Notes: generated by a model not told the origin, from the letters alone. DNA of 64,000 nucleotides from Bacillus sp. WMMC1349 (GCF_013155385.1 NZ_JABJUQ010000007.1:2710001-2774000), one strand, 5' to 3'; shown: positions 35,639 through 45,939, numbered from the stretch's first letter. Numbers and translations are program-made.

Positions 35639-36709
35639 TTAATCATTTATAATCGATTGAACTAAAGATCTGTCACATGCTTTTACCAGCTTGATGAGCA
35701 ATTCTTTTGCAGCTTGATAATCATCAACATGAATAATAGAAGCTGCTGTATGAATATACCTTGAACAGATACCGATCACTGCTGAAGGGACACCATCATT
35801 AGAAATATGCACTCTTCCAGCATCTGTCCCGCCTCGTGAAACAAAATATTGATATGGAATATCATAGGTTTCAGCAGTATCAAGCACAAAATTTCTCATT
35901 TCTCTGTGAGTCACCATTGTCCTGTCAAAAATCCTTAAAAGCACCCCTTTTCCAAGCTGACCAAATTGCTGTTTATCTCCGTACGTATCGTTTGCCGGGC
36001 TGGCATCAAGCGCAAAAAATAAATCAGGTTGAATCATATTGGCTGCAGCCTGGGCTCCTCTTGTGCCAACTTCTTCTTGAACAGTTGCTCCTGAATACAG
36101 GGTGTTCGGAAGGTCTACTCCCTGCACTTCTTTCATTAATTCGATGCTTAAACCGCACCCATAACGGTTATCCCATGCTTTCGCCATCCATTTTTTTTGA
36201 TTAGCTAGCGGTGTAAACGGACAGATTGGCACAATTTGTTGCCCCGGTCTGACACCGATCTTCTCTGCATCTTCCCGATCATCTGCACCGATATCAATCA
36301 CCATTGCTTTAATATCCATTGGACGTTTCCGCTCTTCATCACTTAGAATATGAGGTGGTTTGCTTGCAATGATTCCCGGAATCGGCCCATTCTCTGTATG
36401 GATTTCGACACGCTGAGCCAAAAGCACCTGGCTCCACCAACCGCCAAGCGTTTGAAACCGAATCATGCCATTATCCGTAATAGCAGTTACCATAAATCCT
36501 ACTTCATCCATATGGCCAGCCGCCATAATTTTCGGACTATCCTTAGGACCTTGTTTTACGCCAAACACTCCGCCAAGCCGATCTTGAATGATCTCATCAG
36601 AATATTTTTCAAGTTCCTTTTTCATGAAGGCACGGACAAGATGTTCATTTCCGGGTGCACCAGGAAGTTCGGTCAGCGTTTGAAATAGTATTTTCGTTTC
36701 GTGGTTCAT
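35639..36709 (-). CDS. ytoP: YtoP, M42-family metalloaminopeptidase
   Basis: A 356-residue glutamyl-aminopeptidase/deblocking-peptidase type enzyme, co-catalytic di-metal. Metal and catalytic residues appear in [47 protein letters not shown] and [11 protein letters not shown]. Forms large cytosolic oligomers in related proteins and trims peptides. GAGGG precedes ATG. Convergent with ytoQ. Confidence 0.95.
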   Translation of the reverse strand: MNHETKILFQTLTELPGAPGNEHLVRAFMKKELEKYSDEIIQDRLGGVFGVKQGPKDSPKIMAAGHMDEVGFMVTAITDNGMIRFQTLGGWWSQVLLAQRVEIHTENGPIPGIIASKPPHILSDEERKRPMDIKAMVIDIGADDREDAEKIGVRPGQQIVPICPFTPLANQKKWMAKAWDNRYGCGLSIELMKEVQGVDLPNTLYSGATVQEEVGTRGAQAAANMIQPDLFFALDASPANDTYGDKQQFGQLGKGVLLRIFDRTMVTHREMRNFVLDTAETYDIPYQYFVSRGGTDAGRVHISNDGVPSAVIGICSRYIHTAASIIHVDDYQAAKELLIKLVKACDRSLVQSIIND

Positions 36710-36849
36710 CTGTTTCCCTCATTTCATATAGATCTAGTACACATTTTACATAAGTACACAATATCTTTCCAGAAAAGAAGCTATTCTTAACATGAAAGGA
36801 CATGTTCTGTATAATGAAAAATAAGAAACTTTGGAGGTGCTAATCGATT

Positions 36850-37164
36850 ATGAAGTTGCGTCATTTTGTTCTTGGAGCGGGAATCGGCATTGCAGCAGCT
36901 TTTGTTGTCAAAGAATATGTCGCATCACCTTACATTTCTTCAGAAAAAGCGCTTCGCATCGTAAAATCCGCTTTTAAACAGAGAGGTCCGATTGATGGAT
37001 CATGGATTTATACTGTTCCTGAGCCATATAAAGTAAATGGTGAAACCGTAACCGTTTATAAAACAGGGGTCACTCGTTCAGTCTTAGGAGAGCTTGAACA
37101 GTATGAAGTGATGGTTGATGCAAAAACAGGCATGATTGTAGATGTTATTGACACTGCAGCATAG
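36850..37164 (+). CDS. ytzB: YtzB, PepSY-domain membrane-anchored protein
   Basis: A 104-residue protein with an N-terminal hydrophobic segment (residues 6-22, FVLGAGIGIAAAFVVKE), most likely an uncleaved anchor or signal, then a PepSY domain (EKALRIVKSAF ... YEVMVDAKTGMIVDV). PepSY domains often inhibit peptidases; a link with the neighbouring aminopeptidase is possible but unproven. GGAGGTG before ATG. Followed directly by an R1 copy. Confidence 0.9.
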   Translation: MKLRHFVLGAGIGIAAAFVVKEYVASPYISSEKALRIVKSAFKQRGPIDGSWIYTVPEPYKVNGETVTVYKTGVTRSVLGELEQYEVMVDAKTGMIVDVIDTAA

Positions 37165-37168
37165 TATG

Positions 37169-37300
37169 AAAAGTCTTTATTAACATGGATCAAGGGGAAA
37201 TTGCGAGACTCAGGCGGGAACAGAGAGGCTCGCGGCTTGCCCGCGGAAAGCGAGCAAATTCCCCATTTTTATTCATCTACATTACTTTCAGAACACCCCT
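37169..37300 (+). repeat. R1 repeat, copy D (internally shortened)
   Basis: Has both R1 ends, but the middle joins GGGAACAGAGAGGCTCGCGG directly to CTTGCCCGCGGAAAGCGAGC, losing about 45 bp. Lies between convergent ytzB and ytnP. Confidence 0.85.
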
Positions 37301-37309
37301 CTTGTCAGA

Positions 37310-38158
37310 TTATAAACTCTTCTCTCTTCTCAATGACACTGTAATATCTCCGTTTTCATCCCATTTTAAAGCTCTGAAAACCGCATCATGATAAAAGATA
37401 TACCACGCATCTTTTTCAGCTGCTTTTGCCTGCCACTTTTGTTTAGCAGCAATTGAGTTGAGCGGATAATCATCATAGGCAAGCACCCATAAAGGATTCC
37501 GATGGGCATGTGTAGGCATGATATCCGCCATATGAAAAGCTGTTTCACCCGAATCTTCCAGCACTATGATGGCATGACCGTCACTGTGTCCACCTGTATG
37601 ATACATGGAGATTCCTTGGACAATTTCACGCTTTTCTGTAAACGTTTTCACCTGATGTTGAATCGCTTCCCAGTTTTCTTTCCAGTATGTATTTTTGGAG
37701 CGAATATTGGGATGTTTCATTTCTTCCCATTCAATGGAAGACGTATAAATCACAGCATTTTTGAAAACAGAAACAAGTTCATCTCCTTCATAACGTGTTA
37801 ATCCGCTCGCATGATCAAAATGAAGGTGGGTCATCAACACAGCATCGATATCATCTGTTGAAAGTCCAAGTGTTTTTAATGATTGATCAAGTGAAGTTTC
37901 TTCTGTAACTCCATAGTTTCTTTTTTGTTTATCCGTCATTTTGCCAAATCCGATGCCTGAATCGATTAACAGATTTACTCCGCCCTTTTGAACGAGGATT
38001 GGATCTGTCCTCAACTCAATCTGATTCTTATCATTGACAGCATATTTTTTTGACCAAAGTGGTTTTGGCACAACACCAAACATGGCGCCTCCGTCCATAT
38101 GTGTGACACCGCCATTTAACCAAGTCAATTTAATATTCCCGATATTTAACATTTCCAT
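37310..38158 (-). CDS. ytnP: YtnP, quorum-quenching lactonase (metallo-beta-lactamase fold)
   Basis: A 282-residue enzyme with the Zn-binding HLHFDHASG motif, THxHxDH-type, plus HTGGHSDGH and a later ADIMPTHAH. In B. subtilis YtnP hydrolyses N-acyl-homoserine lactones and interferes with streptomycete signalling. No signal peptide seen. Separate from the convergent ytzB by an R1 copy. Confidence 0.95.
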   Translation of the reverse strand: MEMLNIGNIKLTWLNGGVTHMDGGAMFGVVPKPLWSKKYAVNDKNQIELRTDPILVQKGGVNLLIDSGIGFGKMTDKQKRNYGVTEETSLDQSLKTLGLSTDDIDAVLMTHLHFDHASGLTRYEGDELVSVFKNAVIYTSSIEWEEMKHPNIRSKNTYWKENWEAIQHQVKTFTEKREIVQGISMYHTGGHSDGHAIIVLEDSGETAFHMADIMPTHAHRNPLWVLAYDDYPLNSIAAKQKWQAKAAEKDAWYIFYHDAVFRALKWDENGDITVSLRREKSL

Positions 38159-38203
38159 CTAATATCCCTCCCACTCTATCCTAGCAAAAAGATCATTTAA
38201 GCA

Positions 38204-38240
38204 AAACAAAAAACAGACCTGGGGAATGTCTGTTTTTTCA
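38204..38240 (-). terminator. trmB terminator
   Basis: AAAACAGAC / GTCTGTTTTTT stem with T6 on the minus strand, beginning inside the trmB stop region. Confidence 0.75.
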
Positions 38241-38879
38241 TATTCTCCACTCAGCTTCAACTCTGTAAATAGGCTGACCTTTAGCAGAAAACTTTTCTTC
38301 ATATTCAGTCATTACATTATCTTCAAAATCGCTTTGGTGCAAGTCAAGGCTAATAAATGTCAAAACAAGACCGTATTCAGAAAAACTTTTTAAAGAGTAT
38401 TCGAATAAACCACGGTTATCTGTTTTAAAGTGAATGGCCCCCTTGCCCCCTAACACCTGCTCATATTTTTTCAAAAACACCTGGTTTGTCAAACGGCGTT
38501 TTTCATGACGCTTTTTTGGCCACGGATCAGAAAAATTCAAATAGACTCTTTTAATTTCCCCATCTGCAAATACATCTGGGAGCATCTCTGCATTGATATT
38601 TAACAATTTGACATTCGGCACTTCTGTTTGTTTTAATCTATCAACCGCAGTGACGATAACGCTTTTAAACAACTCAATGCCAATATAGTTCACATCTGGA
38701 TTTTTCTCGGCCATACCTGAAATAAACTGACCTTTTCCAGTCCCTACTTCAATATGGATCGGATTGTCATTTCCAAAAATGGAATGCCATACCCCTTTAT
38801 ATTTAGACGGATCACTGATGACAATATGTGAGTTCTCCGCCAAGTAATCATCCGCCCAAGGCTTGTGACGCATTCTCAT
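38238..38879 (-). CDS. trmB: tRNA (guanine-N7-)-methyltransferase
   Basis: Methylates G46 of tRNA with SAM. The 213-residue protein shows the SAM motif [22 protein letters not shown] and the TrmB signature [16 protein letters not shown] near residue 115. The RHKPWAD start is typical of Bacillus TrmB. Confidence 0.97.
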   Translation of the reverse strand: MRMRHKPWADDYLAENSHIVISDPSKYKGVWHSIFGNDNPIHIEVGTGKGQFISGMAEKNPDVNYIGIELFKSVIVTAVDRLKQTEVPNVKLLNINAEMLPDVFADGEIKRVYLNFSDPWPKKRHEKRRLTNQVFLKKYEQVLGGKGAIHFKTDNRGLFEYSLKSFSEYGLVLTFISLDLHQSDFEDNVMTEYEEKFSAKGQPIYRVEAEWRI

Positions 38880-39060
38880 GTACTTACACCTCTATCTGTA
38901 ATATCGACTAACAACATATCATGAAATGTATTGTCCCGCAAGATTTCTCCCAAGGCAAAAAAGAACCTGAGCTCTCTGAGGTCCAGATCCTTCGTGTATA
39001 AAAAACATCTTTCCTGAACAATATATCCATATACTGCGAATGAAGGGAAGTGGCATTTTT

Positions 39061-39339
39061 ATGGGATTAAATCACGAAAATCAAATGCACCTATTAAAAG
39101 ACATTCTTTCTGACCATCAAGCAGATTGCTCCGGTACTGTTGCTGAATGTGAACAGGTTGAACGAATCATTAAATCGTTATACACAAATATAGACCTTGA
39201 TGCTAACTTTAAAGGTGTGCTCGAAGATATATACCTCTACAGCCAAAGAGGAAAATCATCACCTTCTATTCAAAATCATATTCTTGAGCATCAAGATCAA
39301 CTCACACAGTGGGTAGAAGATATTGATTCATTTTCGTAA
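39061..39339 (+). CDS. ytzH: YtzH-like protein
   Basis: A 92-residue small cytosolic protein of the Bacillus-specific YtzH family (HENQMHLLKDIL, CEQVERIIKSL, LEHQDQLTQWVEDID). Function unknown; no motif or membrane segment. ATG at 39061 is preferred from similarity to YtzH; an ATG seven codons earlier is weaker. It ends 3 nt from the convergent ytmP. Confidence 0.85.
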   Translation: MGLNHENQMHLLKDILSDHQADCSGTVAECEQVERIIKSLYTNIDLDANFKGVLEDIYLYSQRGKSSPSIQNHILEHQDQLTQWVEDIDSFS

Positions 39340-39342
39340 TGG

Positions 39343-40179
39343 TCAGATAAGACGCTCTATTAGTATGTTAAGCTGTTCAAGGTCTTGATGGAAGCTCTCA
39401 TGATTTCCTCTTTTTAGTTGCCAAAGCGGTGAAATTGCAGCCTCTGCCAATACGTACCAAGCCATCCTGAGCTTTAGATTGTCAGTTAATGAAATACCAT
39501 AACGTTTCAGCCAGTTTTCCCAATCTTGCTCCCCAACATAGTGGTAAAGCAGATGCCCTAAATCAATGGCAGGATCTGCAATCATAGCACCGTCCCAATC
39601 AATTAAATAAAGCTGATCTTCATCTGTCAAAAGCCAATTATTATGATTCACATCACAGTGGCAGACAACTTTTGCTGCGCACTTTACATCATTCAGATGA
39701 TGTTCAAGATAAAAAAGGACTTGTTCAAGCTGTGGAATCGAATACTGTTGGGCTTGGATAAATTGTTTTAATTGTGTGATTACGGAACTTGGCTGAAAAG
39801 GCTGAATACCGAGTCTTTTCAGCATATCCAACAGCTCTTTTGAAGTATGGATTTTCCGAAGCATCTCAGCCACCGCTTGACTGTTCATATCTTTCGGTTT
39901 CAGCTCCCTGCCTTTAAGCCAGTGTTGCGCTGTAATCACATCTCCATTTTCCAATCGTTTCGTCCAAACGAGCTTAGGAACAATTCCTTCCGCAGACAAG
40001 ACAGCTAAAAAAGGAGAGCTATTCCGTTTTAAAAAAAGTTGCTGTCCATTATGTTTTGCATAAAATGCATCTCCTGTAGCTCCTCCCGCGGGGGAAATTT
40101 CCCATTCGCTACCTAATAATTGTCCCAACCAGTTCATATCGATTTTCAACCCATCATTTCTCAAAGATTTTAAAGGCAT
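39343..40179 (-). CDS. ytmP: YtmP, aminoglycoside phosphotransferase/choline-kinase-fold protein
   Basis: A 278-residue kinase-fold protein. The catalytic loop reads HCDVNHNNWLL (HxDxxxxN) and the Mg-binding motif LIDWDGAMIADPAIDLGH (DxD type). The N-terminal lobe has LFLKRNSSPF with the ATP-contacting Lys. The substrate is probably a small molecule rather than an antibiotic; unknown in Bacillus. Confidence 0.9.
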   Translation of the reverse strand: MPLKSLRNDGLKIDMNWLGQLLGSEWEISPAGGATGDAFYAKHNGQQLFLKRNSSPFLAVLSAEGIVPKLVWTKRLENGDVITAQHWLKGRELKPKDMNSQAVAEMLRKIHTSKELLDMLKRLGIQPFQPSSVITQLKQFIQAQQYSIPQLEQVLFYLEHHLNDVKCAAKVVCHCDVNHNNWLLTDEDQLYLIDWDGAMIADPAIDLGHLLYHYVGEQDWENWLKRYGISLTDNLKLRMAWYVLAEAAISPLWQLKRGNHESFHQDLEQLNILIERLI

Positions 40180-40230
40180 TTAATGCCTTCTAATAGAAAA
40201 AAACGTTTTATGTTCATTCTATATTCAAAT

Positions 40231-40280
40231 AAAAAGACGGCTATTGAGAGTCATCTGTGCTAAACAATAGCCGTCTTTTA
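40231..40280. terminator. ytlR-ytmP intergenic terminator
   Basis: Long perfect stem AAAAGACGGCTATTG / CAATAGCCGTCTTTT with A/T tracts on both sides, able to stop transcription of ytlR. Confidence 0.85.
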
Positions 40281-40317
40281 AATTTTATCGCTATCTGGCA
40301 AACTTCGTCAAGCATAA

Positions 40318-41238
40318 TTAAACTTTTAAACGGAGAGAATCGGTGCTTGTTTTAACAAGAACCGGCGTTGAACCAATGATTTCACCGTCTGCTTGGAATA
40401 GGATTCTTTCATTTGTATGAAAGTAGATTTCTTTCGTTTTAAATACGTTAACACCTATTTTGCCTATATGCTTTCCAAAGGCCATAGCAAGCAAAAGACC
40501 GGCTTTTTTGAGTGTTGGAAGGTCTTCAATGATCATCACATCCAAAATAGCCTCACGGGGACTTGCATTTGGTGCAATCTTCATTCCTCCACCATAGTAT
40601 GGATGATTTGAAACAGCTGTAAACCAGACTTTTTTATATGTTCTAGTTTCTCCTTCAGTTTCAATTGAAAGGACAAACGGTTTAAATGTAAAAGCAGACA
40701 CAAAAAAGATGATTGGATGAAGCAACGGCTTCAACTTCAAAAACCTCACCCATTTCGGTAATTCTGAGATTTTTTTTTCAGCATAGACGTCAAAACCGAT
40801 ACTAAGATGATTAGCAAAATAAAGCTCATTTGAACTATCTTTTGTTTGAAAACTGCCCAGTGCATAAGTGCGTGTAAGCGATTCCCCTGTCCGTTTTAAA
40901 TTTTTGATCATCTGTGACTTTTTAACGGAATAACCTCGCTTAAAATCATTTCCTGAGCCCACTGGAATGACGCTTAGTTGAATATCTTGGAGACTGATTA
41001 AACCATTCAACACTTCATGGATCGTTCCGTCCCCGCCAACAACTAGCAAACGTTTCAACCTATCATCCTGTATCGTTGATATTTGTCGTGCCAAAACCTC
41101 TGCATGCCCAGGATACTGTGTCATAAACGAGCGATACGATACATTTGCTTTCCGAAGTTCCTTTTGCAATGTTTTCCAAACGCTAAGAGATGACGAGTTT
41201 CCTGCTTTCGGATTAATGATGATATACCATTCACTCAT
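40318..41238 (-). CDS. ytlR: YtlR, diacylglycerol/lipid kinase family protein
   Basis: A 306-residue DAGK-catalytic-domain protein: INPKAGNSS at the N-terminus, the nucleotide-binding GGDGTIHEVLNGL near residue 68, and PVGSGNDFKRG. The C-terminal beta-domain has NHPYYGGGMKIAPNA. Relatives phosphorylate diacylglycerol or related lipids at the membrane surface; the substrate of YtlR is not known. Confidence 0.92.
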   Translation of the reverse strand: MSEWYIIINPKAGNSSSLSVWKTLQKELRKANVSYRSFMTQYPGHAEVLARQISTIQDDRLKRLLVVGGDGTIHEVLNGLISLQDIQLSVIPVGSGNDFKRGYSVKKSQMIKNLKRTGESLTRTYALGSFQTKDSSNELYFANHLSIGFDVYAEKKISELPKWVRFLKLKPLLHPIIFFVSAFTFKPFVLSIETEGETRTYKKVWFTAVSNHPYYGGGMKIAPNASPREAILDVMIIEDLPTLKKAGLLLAMAFGKHIGKIGVNVFKTKEIYFHTNERILFQADGEIIGSTPVLVKTSTDSLRLKV

Positions 41239-41280
41239 AATTTATTTCTCCATTTGACATTCTAAAAAATGCATGAATAG

Positions 41281-42219
41281 CTAATTGAGCCATTCCTTTC
41301 TTCGCTTTGAATCTGAGACTCCATAAGATAACAAAAGCTTTGCCGTTTTTAGCTGTTGATTTTTAATGGGAGCAATATTTTTTTTATGTTTTGCTAGCCA
41401 ATCACTCCACTGTCTTCTATCAAAAACTTCTATTCCATATGGCGGGTCAGGGTAATCGATAAAAGATGTTCTGCTGATGATCACTTTGTGGATAGGGAGG
41501 TCAATCTTTGCTTTTTTTAATAAACCCGTCACAATAGATCCTGTCCTTAAAAGTTCAGTAGAAGGATTCAAAACAGACTTCTCCACACCTCTTACTGTTT
41601 TCTCTTTCCAAAAACGGTTTTTGGAACCATTAAAAACACTTTCCCTTTCACCTTCAAGAAATACGACACAAAAGATTTCAAGCGGAGTTAAAATGATGGT
41701 GCTCAGTTCGGCTGTTGCTTGATTAACTTGTAAAACCGGACGATACATCAGAAAATAAGAATCAGGAAGCTGCTGAGCTAAAATTTGCAGGATCTTGTCA
41801 TTCTTTATTTCCCGGGAAAGCTTGGAAATGTCTGAAATCGTCGAGCTTGCCCATTTTAACTGGAACTCATAAATATATTCCTTAAAAAAAGATAGTAAAT
41901 CTTTTCTATCCACAGGAATCCTCGCAAGAAACGATTCGTTTAGATCCTTATCTAAACTGTTAAATAACTGACCATTCACTTCATTGCTAGTCTTAATATC
42001 GGATATATCTTTTTTTCTCTTTAATGAAAATTTTTTTTGACGCCCTTTTTCTTCCTCTAAAGATTGAGATTCAAGAAGTTGAGCCGCTTCCTTCTCTTTC
42101 GCAATGTCGACCATTGACTGCCAACGCTGTTTTTTTAAGCGAATATATTGATTCATATAGTGATAAGGATCTTGCTCATATCTTGAAATACAGTCCTGTA
42201 TTTTAATAATCTGTGCCAT
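41281..42219 (-). CDS. ytlQ: YtlQ, uncharacterised protein
   Basis: A 312-residue soluble protein matching YtlQ by position and length; no domain recognised. The first 100 residues are helical and basic (KKQRWQSMVDIAKEKEAAQL); the C-terminal half has beta-rich stretches (LEIFCVVFLEGERESVF; HKVIISRTSFIDYPD) somewhat like nuclease-related (NERD-like) folds, but key residues cannot be assigned. It overlaps ytlP by 17 nt. Confidence 0.85.
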   Translation of the reverse strand: MAQIIKIQDCISRYEQDPYHYMNQYIRLKKQRWQSMVDIAKEKEAAQLLESQSLEEEKGRQKKFSLKRKKDISDIKTSNEVNGQLFNSLDKDLNESFLARIPVDRKDLLSFFKEYIYEFQLKWASSTISDISKLSREIKNDKILQILAQQLPDSYFLMYRPVLQVNQATAELSTIILTPLEIFCVVFLEGERESVFNGSKNRFWKEKTVRGVEKSVLNPSTELLRTGSIVTGLLKKAKIDLPIHKVIISRTSFIDYPDPPYGIEVFDRRQWSDWLAKHKKNIAPIKNQQLKTAKLLLSYGVSDSKRRKEWLN

Positions 42220-42808
42220 TGTTTTTCATCTCCGAATCCTGCTCGTCTGTTGCCGCCTGTTTCCCAAAAACGATAACAGTTTTATGTTCATATTTGGGAA
42301 GTTGGTTTAAATGGGTCGCAAAAATGACGAACTGCTTTGCTGTGAATGATATGTCGTTTTTCAATGTTTGGGTATGTCCATGAAAAGGAACAGCAGACTT
42401 CCATTTTCTCGCAATTGTAATATGCGGGTGAAATGACCGATTCTCGATGGCAAAACCCACTTCAGAAGCGGCCCTTTTCACCTGTTCTCTTACATGTAAA
42501 AGAATTTTCGAATGTTCTGGTTCGACATAAAGTATCCTTGGTTGTGACGATTTGCCGAATGTTCCGGTTTTTTTCAGTGTGAGCTGAAAAGAAGAAATAT
42601 GCTCAGCAATTAGCTGAAGTTTGTTCTCAAGTGCTAAAAGCTGATCTTGATCAGCAGATCCTAGAAACACAAGGGTCAAGTGATAATCTAAAGGATGCAC
42701 CCATTTATGAAAAGAAAAATCCGGATTATCTTTCATTATTTGATGAAGATGCTCTGAAAGCTCTGCCGGAAATGGAATTCCAATAAAATAATGCGGTTGT
42801 ACAGACAT
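42203..42808 (-). CDS. thpR: RNA 2',3'-cyclic phosphodiesterase (LigT/ThpR family)
   Basis: A 201-residue 2H phosphoesterase with the two HxTx motifs: YHLTLVFLG near residue 43 and HPHITIARK near residue 126. Such enzymes open 2',3'-cyclic phosphates on RNA ends. ATG at 42808 follows GAAGGAAG; an in-frame start 50 codons earlier lacks a ribosome-binding site and adds non-homologous residues. The basic C-terminal tail (EHKTVIVFGKQAATDEQ) is a little longer than in B. subtilis YtlP. Confidence 0.92.
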   Translation of the reverse strand: MSVQPHYFIGIPFPAELSEHLHQIMKDNPDFSFHKWVHPLDYHLTLVFLGSADQDQLLALENKLQLIAEHISSFQLTLKKTGTFGKSSQPRILYVEPEHSKILLHVREQVKRAASEVGFAIENRSFHPHITIARKWKSAVPFHGHTQTLKNDISFTAKQFVIFATHLNQLPKYEHKTVIVFGKQAATDEQDSEMKNNGTDY

Positions 42809-42974
42809 ATGTATAACTTCCTTCCATTCATCTTCTTTACATTTTAACAAATATTTATGGTACTTATAACCTTTCTTTTTTACTTTTCCATGCTTTATGG
42901 TGATATTAGGTAAACCATTTTGTAAAATTGAACCAATTCCTAGTGTAGAGCAAAACAAGAATGAAAATGAAAAA

Positions 42975-43151
42975 GGAGCTGTCTAAAAAGTCCTTTTTCA
43001 ACATAAATCAGGGGGAATTACGAGACTCCTGCGGAGCCAGGCGAGACCCAAGAGGAGCAAGGAACGAGCTCCGAGGAGGCTCGCGGATCGCCCGCGGAAA
43101 GCAAGCAAATTCCCCAATTTTTATTCATCCACACGACTTTCAGGACAGCCC
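42975..43151 (+). repeat. R1 repeat, copy E (full length)
   Basis: Begins GGAGCTGTCTAAAAAGTCC, contains GCGAGACTCCTGCGG, GAACGAGCTCCGAGGAGGCT and GATCGCCCGCGGAAAGC, ends GACTTTCAGGACAGCCC. It fills the space between ytlP and the next MFS gene and touches the stop of the latter. Confidence 0.88.
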
Positions 43152-43152
43152 A

Positions 43153-44325
43153 TTATGAAATTGAAGATTCCATTGCACACGCTTTTTTCGCAAAGATATT
43201 TATTCCCAAAATGATCAGAAAAGAGAGCGTAGATAAAATACCAAAGAAAAGGTAAACATAGAGTGCTGAATACCTTTCAAAAATTAAGCCCCCCATATAT
43301 GTACTAAACCAATTTCCCAAACCGTTACCAACTGCTGAATATAAACTAATCGCTGTTGCACCTAAATGTGCTGGTGCCAACTTTCTAACATATTGAAGAG
43401 CGGCAGGAATGAACAGTCCGACTGAAAAGCCTTGAACAACACATGTTGCATAAACAAATGGGAGTGATGGCATAAAAAAATAAAAAATCCAGCGCACTGA
43501 AGAAATAAAAACAGCAAATAACAACACTCTCTCAATTCCAAACCGCTGAATGAAACCGTTCGCTGCCTTCATAAATGGAGCCTCACTACCGGCTGCAAAC
43601 AAAAACGCGATGCCTACCCCGGCAAGTGTACCGCCAATTTCATTAATATAAATTCCGAAATAAATATTGTGAGCTAAAGTCGGGCCCATCATAAAAAAAG
43701 CCGCTACTAAAAAAAGAAAGTATTTTTTAATTTTAAGAAGTTCTTTAATCCCTGATTTTAAATTAACCTTCATTGTTTTATTTTCTTTCGGAAGCCTTGA
43801 AGCAAATACCGCTGCCAAAATTAAAAAAATCATAAACGTATAAAAAATCACGGAAAGATGAAATGTTTCTGCAAGCCTGCCTATTATAAACACAGCTGCT
43901 GCAAACCCAAGGGCTCCCCAGAGCCTGATCGAGCCATAAGGGATCTTAGATTTCTCAGCAAAGTCAATCGCAATACTATCTGAAAGCGGAACAACTGCAC
44001 TTTGAAACATCGAAAGTAAGACCATCATCACCATCAGGATTACAAACGAATGTGCAAACGAGAATAAAAATGCAAATATAGCGGTAAATAGTAAAGCCAG
44101 CGTTAGCAATACCGTTGGTTTTCGTGTTAAGTCACTTGCCATCCCCCAAATAGGCTGAATGAATATCATAACAACTGGACTGATCGACATGATCAACCCA
44201 ATCTGTCCTCCAGATAAGTGGACAGCGTCCTTTAAGTAGACAGACAAGAGCGGAAAAAACGCGCCATAGCCAAAAAAGAATAAAAAATAGAATGAATAAA
44301 ACCGCTTACTCATATGTAAGTTCAA
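43153..44325 (-). CDS. MFS transporter (nucleoside/LacY-like MFS_1 type)
   Basis: A 390-residue protein with about 12 membrane segments; the N-terminal half has FFFGYGAFFPLLSVYL and the loop motif MASDLTRKP, features of the 3-phenylpropionate/nucleoside H+ symporter-like MFS branch. A TTG at 44325 with GAGGGAG about 7 nt before it is the preferred start; the ATG four codons later (44313) is possible. Not part of the B. subtilis order I recall at this position. Substrate unknown. Confidence 0.82.
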   Translation of the reverse strand: MNLHMSKRFYSFYFLFFFGYGAFFPLLSVYLKDAVHLSGGQIGLIMSISPVVMIFIQPIWGMASDLTRKPTVLLTLALLFTAIFAFLFSFAHSFVILMVMMVLLSMFQSAVVPLSDSIAIDFAEKSKIPYGSIRLWGALGFAAAVFIIGRLAETFHLSVIFYTFMIFLILAAVFASRLPKENKTMKVNLKSGIKELLKIKKYFLFLVAAFFMMGPTLAHNIYFGIYINEIGGTLAGVGIAFLFAAGSEAPFMKAANGFIQRFGIERVLLFAVFISSVRWIFYFFMPSLPFVYATCVVQGFSVGLFIPAALQYVRKLAPAHLGATAISLYSAVGNGLGNWFSTYMGGLIFERYSALYVYLFFGILSTLSFLIILGINIFAKKACAMESSIS

Positions 44326-44404
44326 AATAGCTCCCTCTCCCCTCAACGGTTCCTACACCTATAACTATATGATTTAATTTTGGGTCCGGCAATAGCTCAC
44401 ACTA

Positions 44405-44434
44405 AATAAGCCGGCTTTTTCAGCCGGCTTTCCA
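44405..44434. terminator. pepV / MFS intergenic terminator
   Basis: AAGCCGGCT / AGCCGGCTT stem with a TTTTTC loop, directly after the pepV stop (minus strand). Confidence 0.7.
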
Positions 44435-44439
44435 TATCA

Positions 44440-45831
44440 TCACTTTGCCAATTCATACATTGCTTGAGCATACAATGATACTGAACGCAAAAGATCATCA
44501 ATTTCCATATATTCATCTTTTTGGTGAGCCACATCAGGACGACCAGGGAACAGTGGTCCAAAGGCAACGCCTGCTTTTAATGATCGAGCATATGTCGCTC
44601 CGCCGATGGAAATTAAGTCTGCTTTTTCACCGGTTTGCTCATGATATACTTTCTGGAGCGTTTTAATCAGCTGATGATCTTTAGATACATAATGAGGGTG
44701 GCTGTCTTGAAAACTGCTAAGCTCCATTCCTGTTAGTCCTTGCAGTGAGTCTTGAATCGGACCGCTCTTCTTTGTGACCGGATAGCGGATATTAATCCCG
44801 ATCTCGCCACCTTGTTCAGCCTGATAATTCATACGACCAACATTCAAGGTTAGTTCTCCGCTCATTTCATCATCACAGGCAATTCCGATTTTTCTGCCTC
44901 GGGTATCATCGTAAAAAGCTTCATACACTGTTTTCACAAAATGATGACCTGCTGTATCAAGTGTTTGAGTATGTAAAAATGCAGCCAAAATAAGTCCTGC
45001 ATTAACACCGTTATTTGGCTCCATAGCGTGAGCAGATTTTCCGAACACTTTTACGATCACAGTATTGTCTTTTTTCGTCATCTGTCCTTCTCCATGTTTT
45101 TCCTTGACAAATGTGGCAAAAGCCTGTTTAAAGTCATCTGTAACCGTTCCCGAAAGTGTAGCCTCAGCCTCATCTGGAACCATGTTCAGGCGCTTACCAG
45201 CTTGAAATTCTTCCAAAACAAGATTGGCTTTTTTTTCATGTGGGGGACATTTAATTTGTAAAGTTGCATCAATCAGGCCTTTTTCTGCGTAAATAATCGG
45301 AAAATCAGCATCTGGAGCAAAACCAGCCGAAGGCATCTCTTCATGTTGAAAATAATGTTCGACACAGCGCCAATCACTTTCTTCATCAGTTCCAATGATC
45401 AATCTAATTCGTTTTGACAAAGGCAGGTTCAGTTCTTTTAAAATGTTAAGCGCATGAAATGCTGCCATTGTTGGTCCTTTATCATCAAGGGCACCTCTGG
45501 CATAAATGCGTCCATCCCTGATTTCTGCAGCAAACGGAGCGCTTGTCCACCCATCTCCAGGTGGAACGACATCAATATGACAGAGGACACCAATCAGTTC
45601 TTCTCCTTTTCCCCATTCAATATGTCCTGCATACCCATCGAGATTTTTCACACTAAACCCGTGAACTGCTCCCTTGTCCAAAAGAGTTGTCAAACATTTG
45701 TTAATCCCTTCTCCAAAAGGCTTACCAGGTCCTGCAGTTTCTTCATCAAGAACACTGTTCATTTTTAAAAAGTCTTGAATATCGCGAATAATTTCAGCTT
45801 TCCTATTCAATACCTCATTTTCCCAATTCAT
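44440..45831 (-). CDS. pepV: Dipeptidase PepV (M20 family)
   Basis: A 463-residue Zn-dependent dipeptidase. Metal and catalytic residues appear in GVLCHIDVVPPGDGW, YARGALDDKGPTMAA, GTDEESDWRCVEHYF and DADFPIIYAEKG, and close to the C-terminus in GGATYARSLKAGVAFGP. It cleaves a broad range of dipeptides in the cytosol. ATG at 45831 follows AAAGGAAGGGTG; upstream in-frame codons are untranslated leader. Divergent from pbuO. Confidence 0.95.
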   Translation of the reverse strand: MNWENEVLNRKAEIIRDIQDFLKMNSVLDEETAGPGKPFGEGINKCLTTLLDKGAVHGFSVKNLDGYAGHIEWGKGEELIGVLCHIDVVPPGDGWTSAPFAAEIRDGRIYARGALDDKGPTMAAFHALNILKELNLPLSKRIRLIIGTDEESDWRCVEHYFQHEEMPSAGFAPDADFPIIYAEKGLIDATLQIKCPPHEKKANLVLEEFQAGKRLNMVPDEAEATLSGTVTDDFKQAFATFVKEKHGEGQMTKKDNTVIVKVFGKSAHAMEPNNGVNAGLILAAFLHTQTLDTAGHHFVKTVYEAFYDDTRGRKIGIACDDEMSGELTLNVGRMNYQAEQGGEIGINIRYPVTKKSGPIQDSLQGLTGMELSSFQDSHPHYVSKDHQLIKTLQKVYHEQTGEKADLISIGGATYARSLKAGVAFGPLFPGRPDVAHQKDEYMEIDDLLRSVSLYAQAMYELAK

Positions 45832-45897
45832 TTTTTCACCCTTCCTTTCATGTAAAAAGCAAAAAAACACTTGCAAAATCCAATTATAACGAATATT

Positions 45898-45939
45898 ATA
45901 GATCTTGTTTTGATATAACGTTCGATATTGGAGGAAATA
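45898..45939 (+). promoter_or_regulatory. Possible PurR-box region ahead of pbuO
   Basis: Just upstream of pbuO, read on the minus strand, ATATCGAACGTTA fits the PurR box (A-WWW-CGAAC-WWT). B. subtilis pbuO belongs to the PurR regulon. Only one box is clear and the promoter hexamers are ambiguous. Confidence 0.4.

Noticed and set aside
38940..39000. Hairpin with T run between trmB and ytzH (ACCT…AGGT stem)
   Set aside because: The stem has a bulge and does not follow a gene end in the direction of the T run closely enough to be called.
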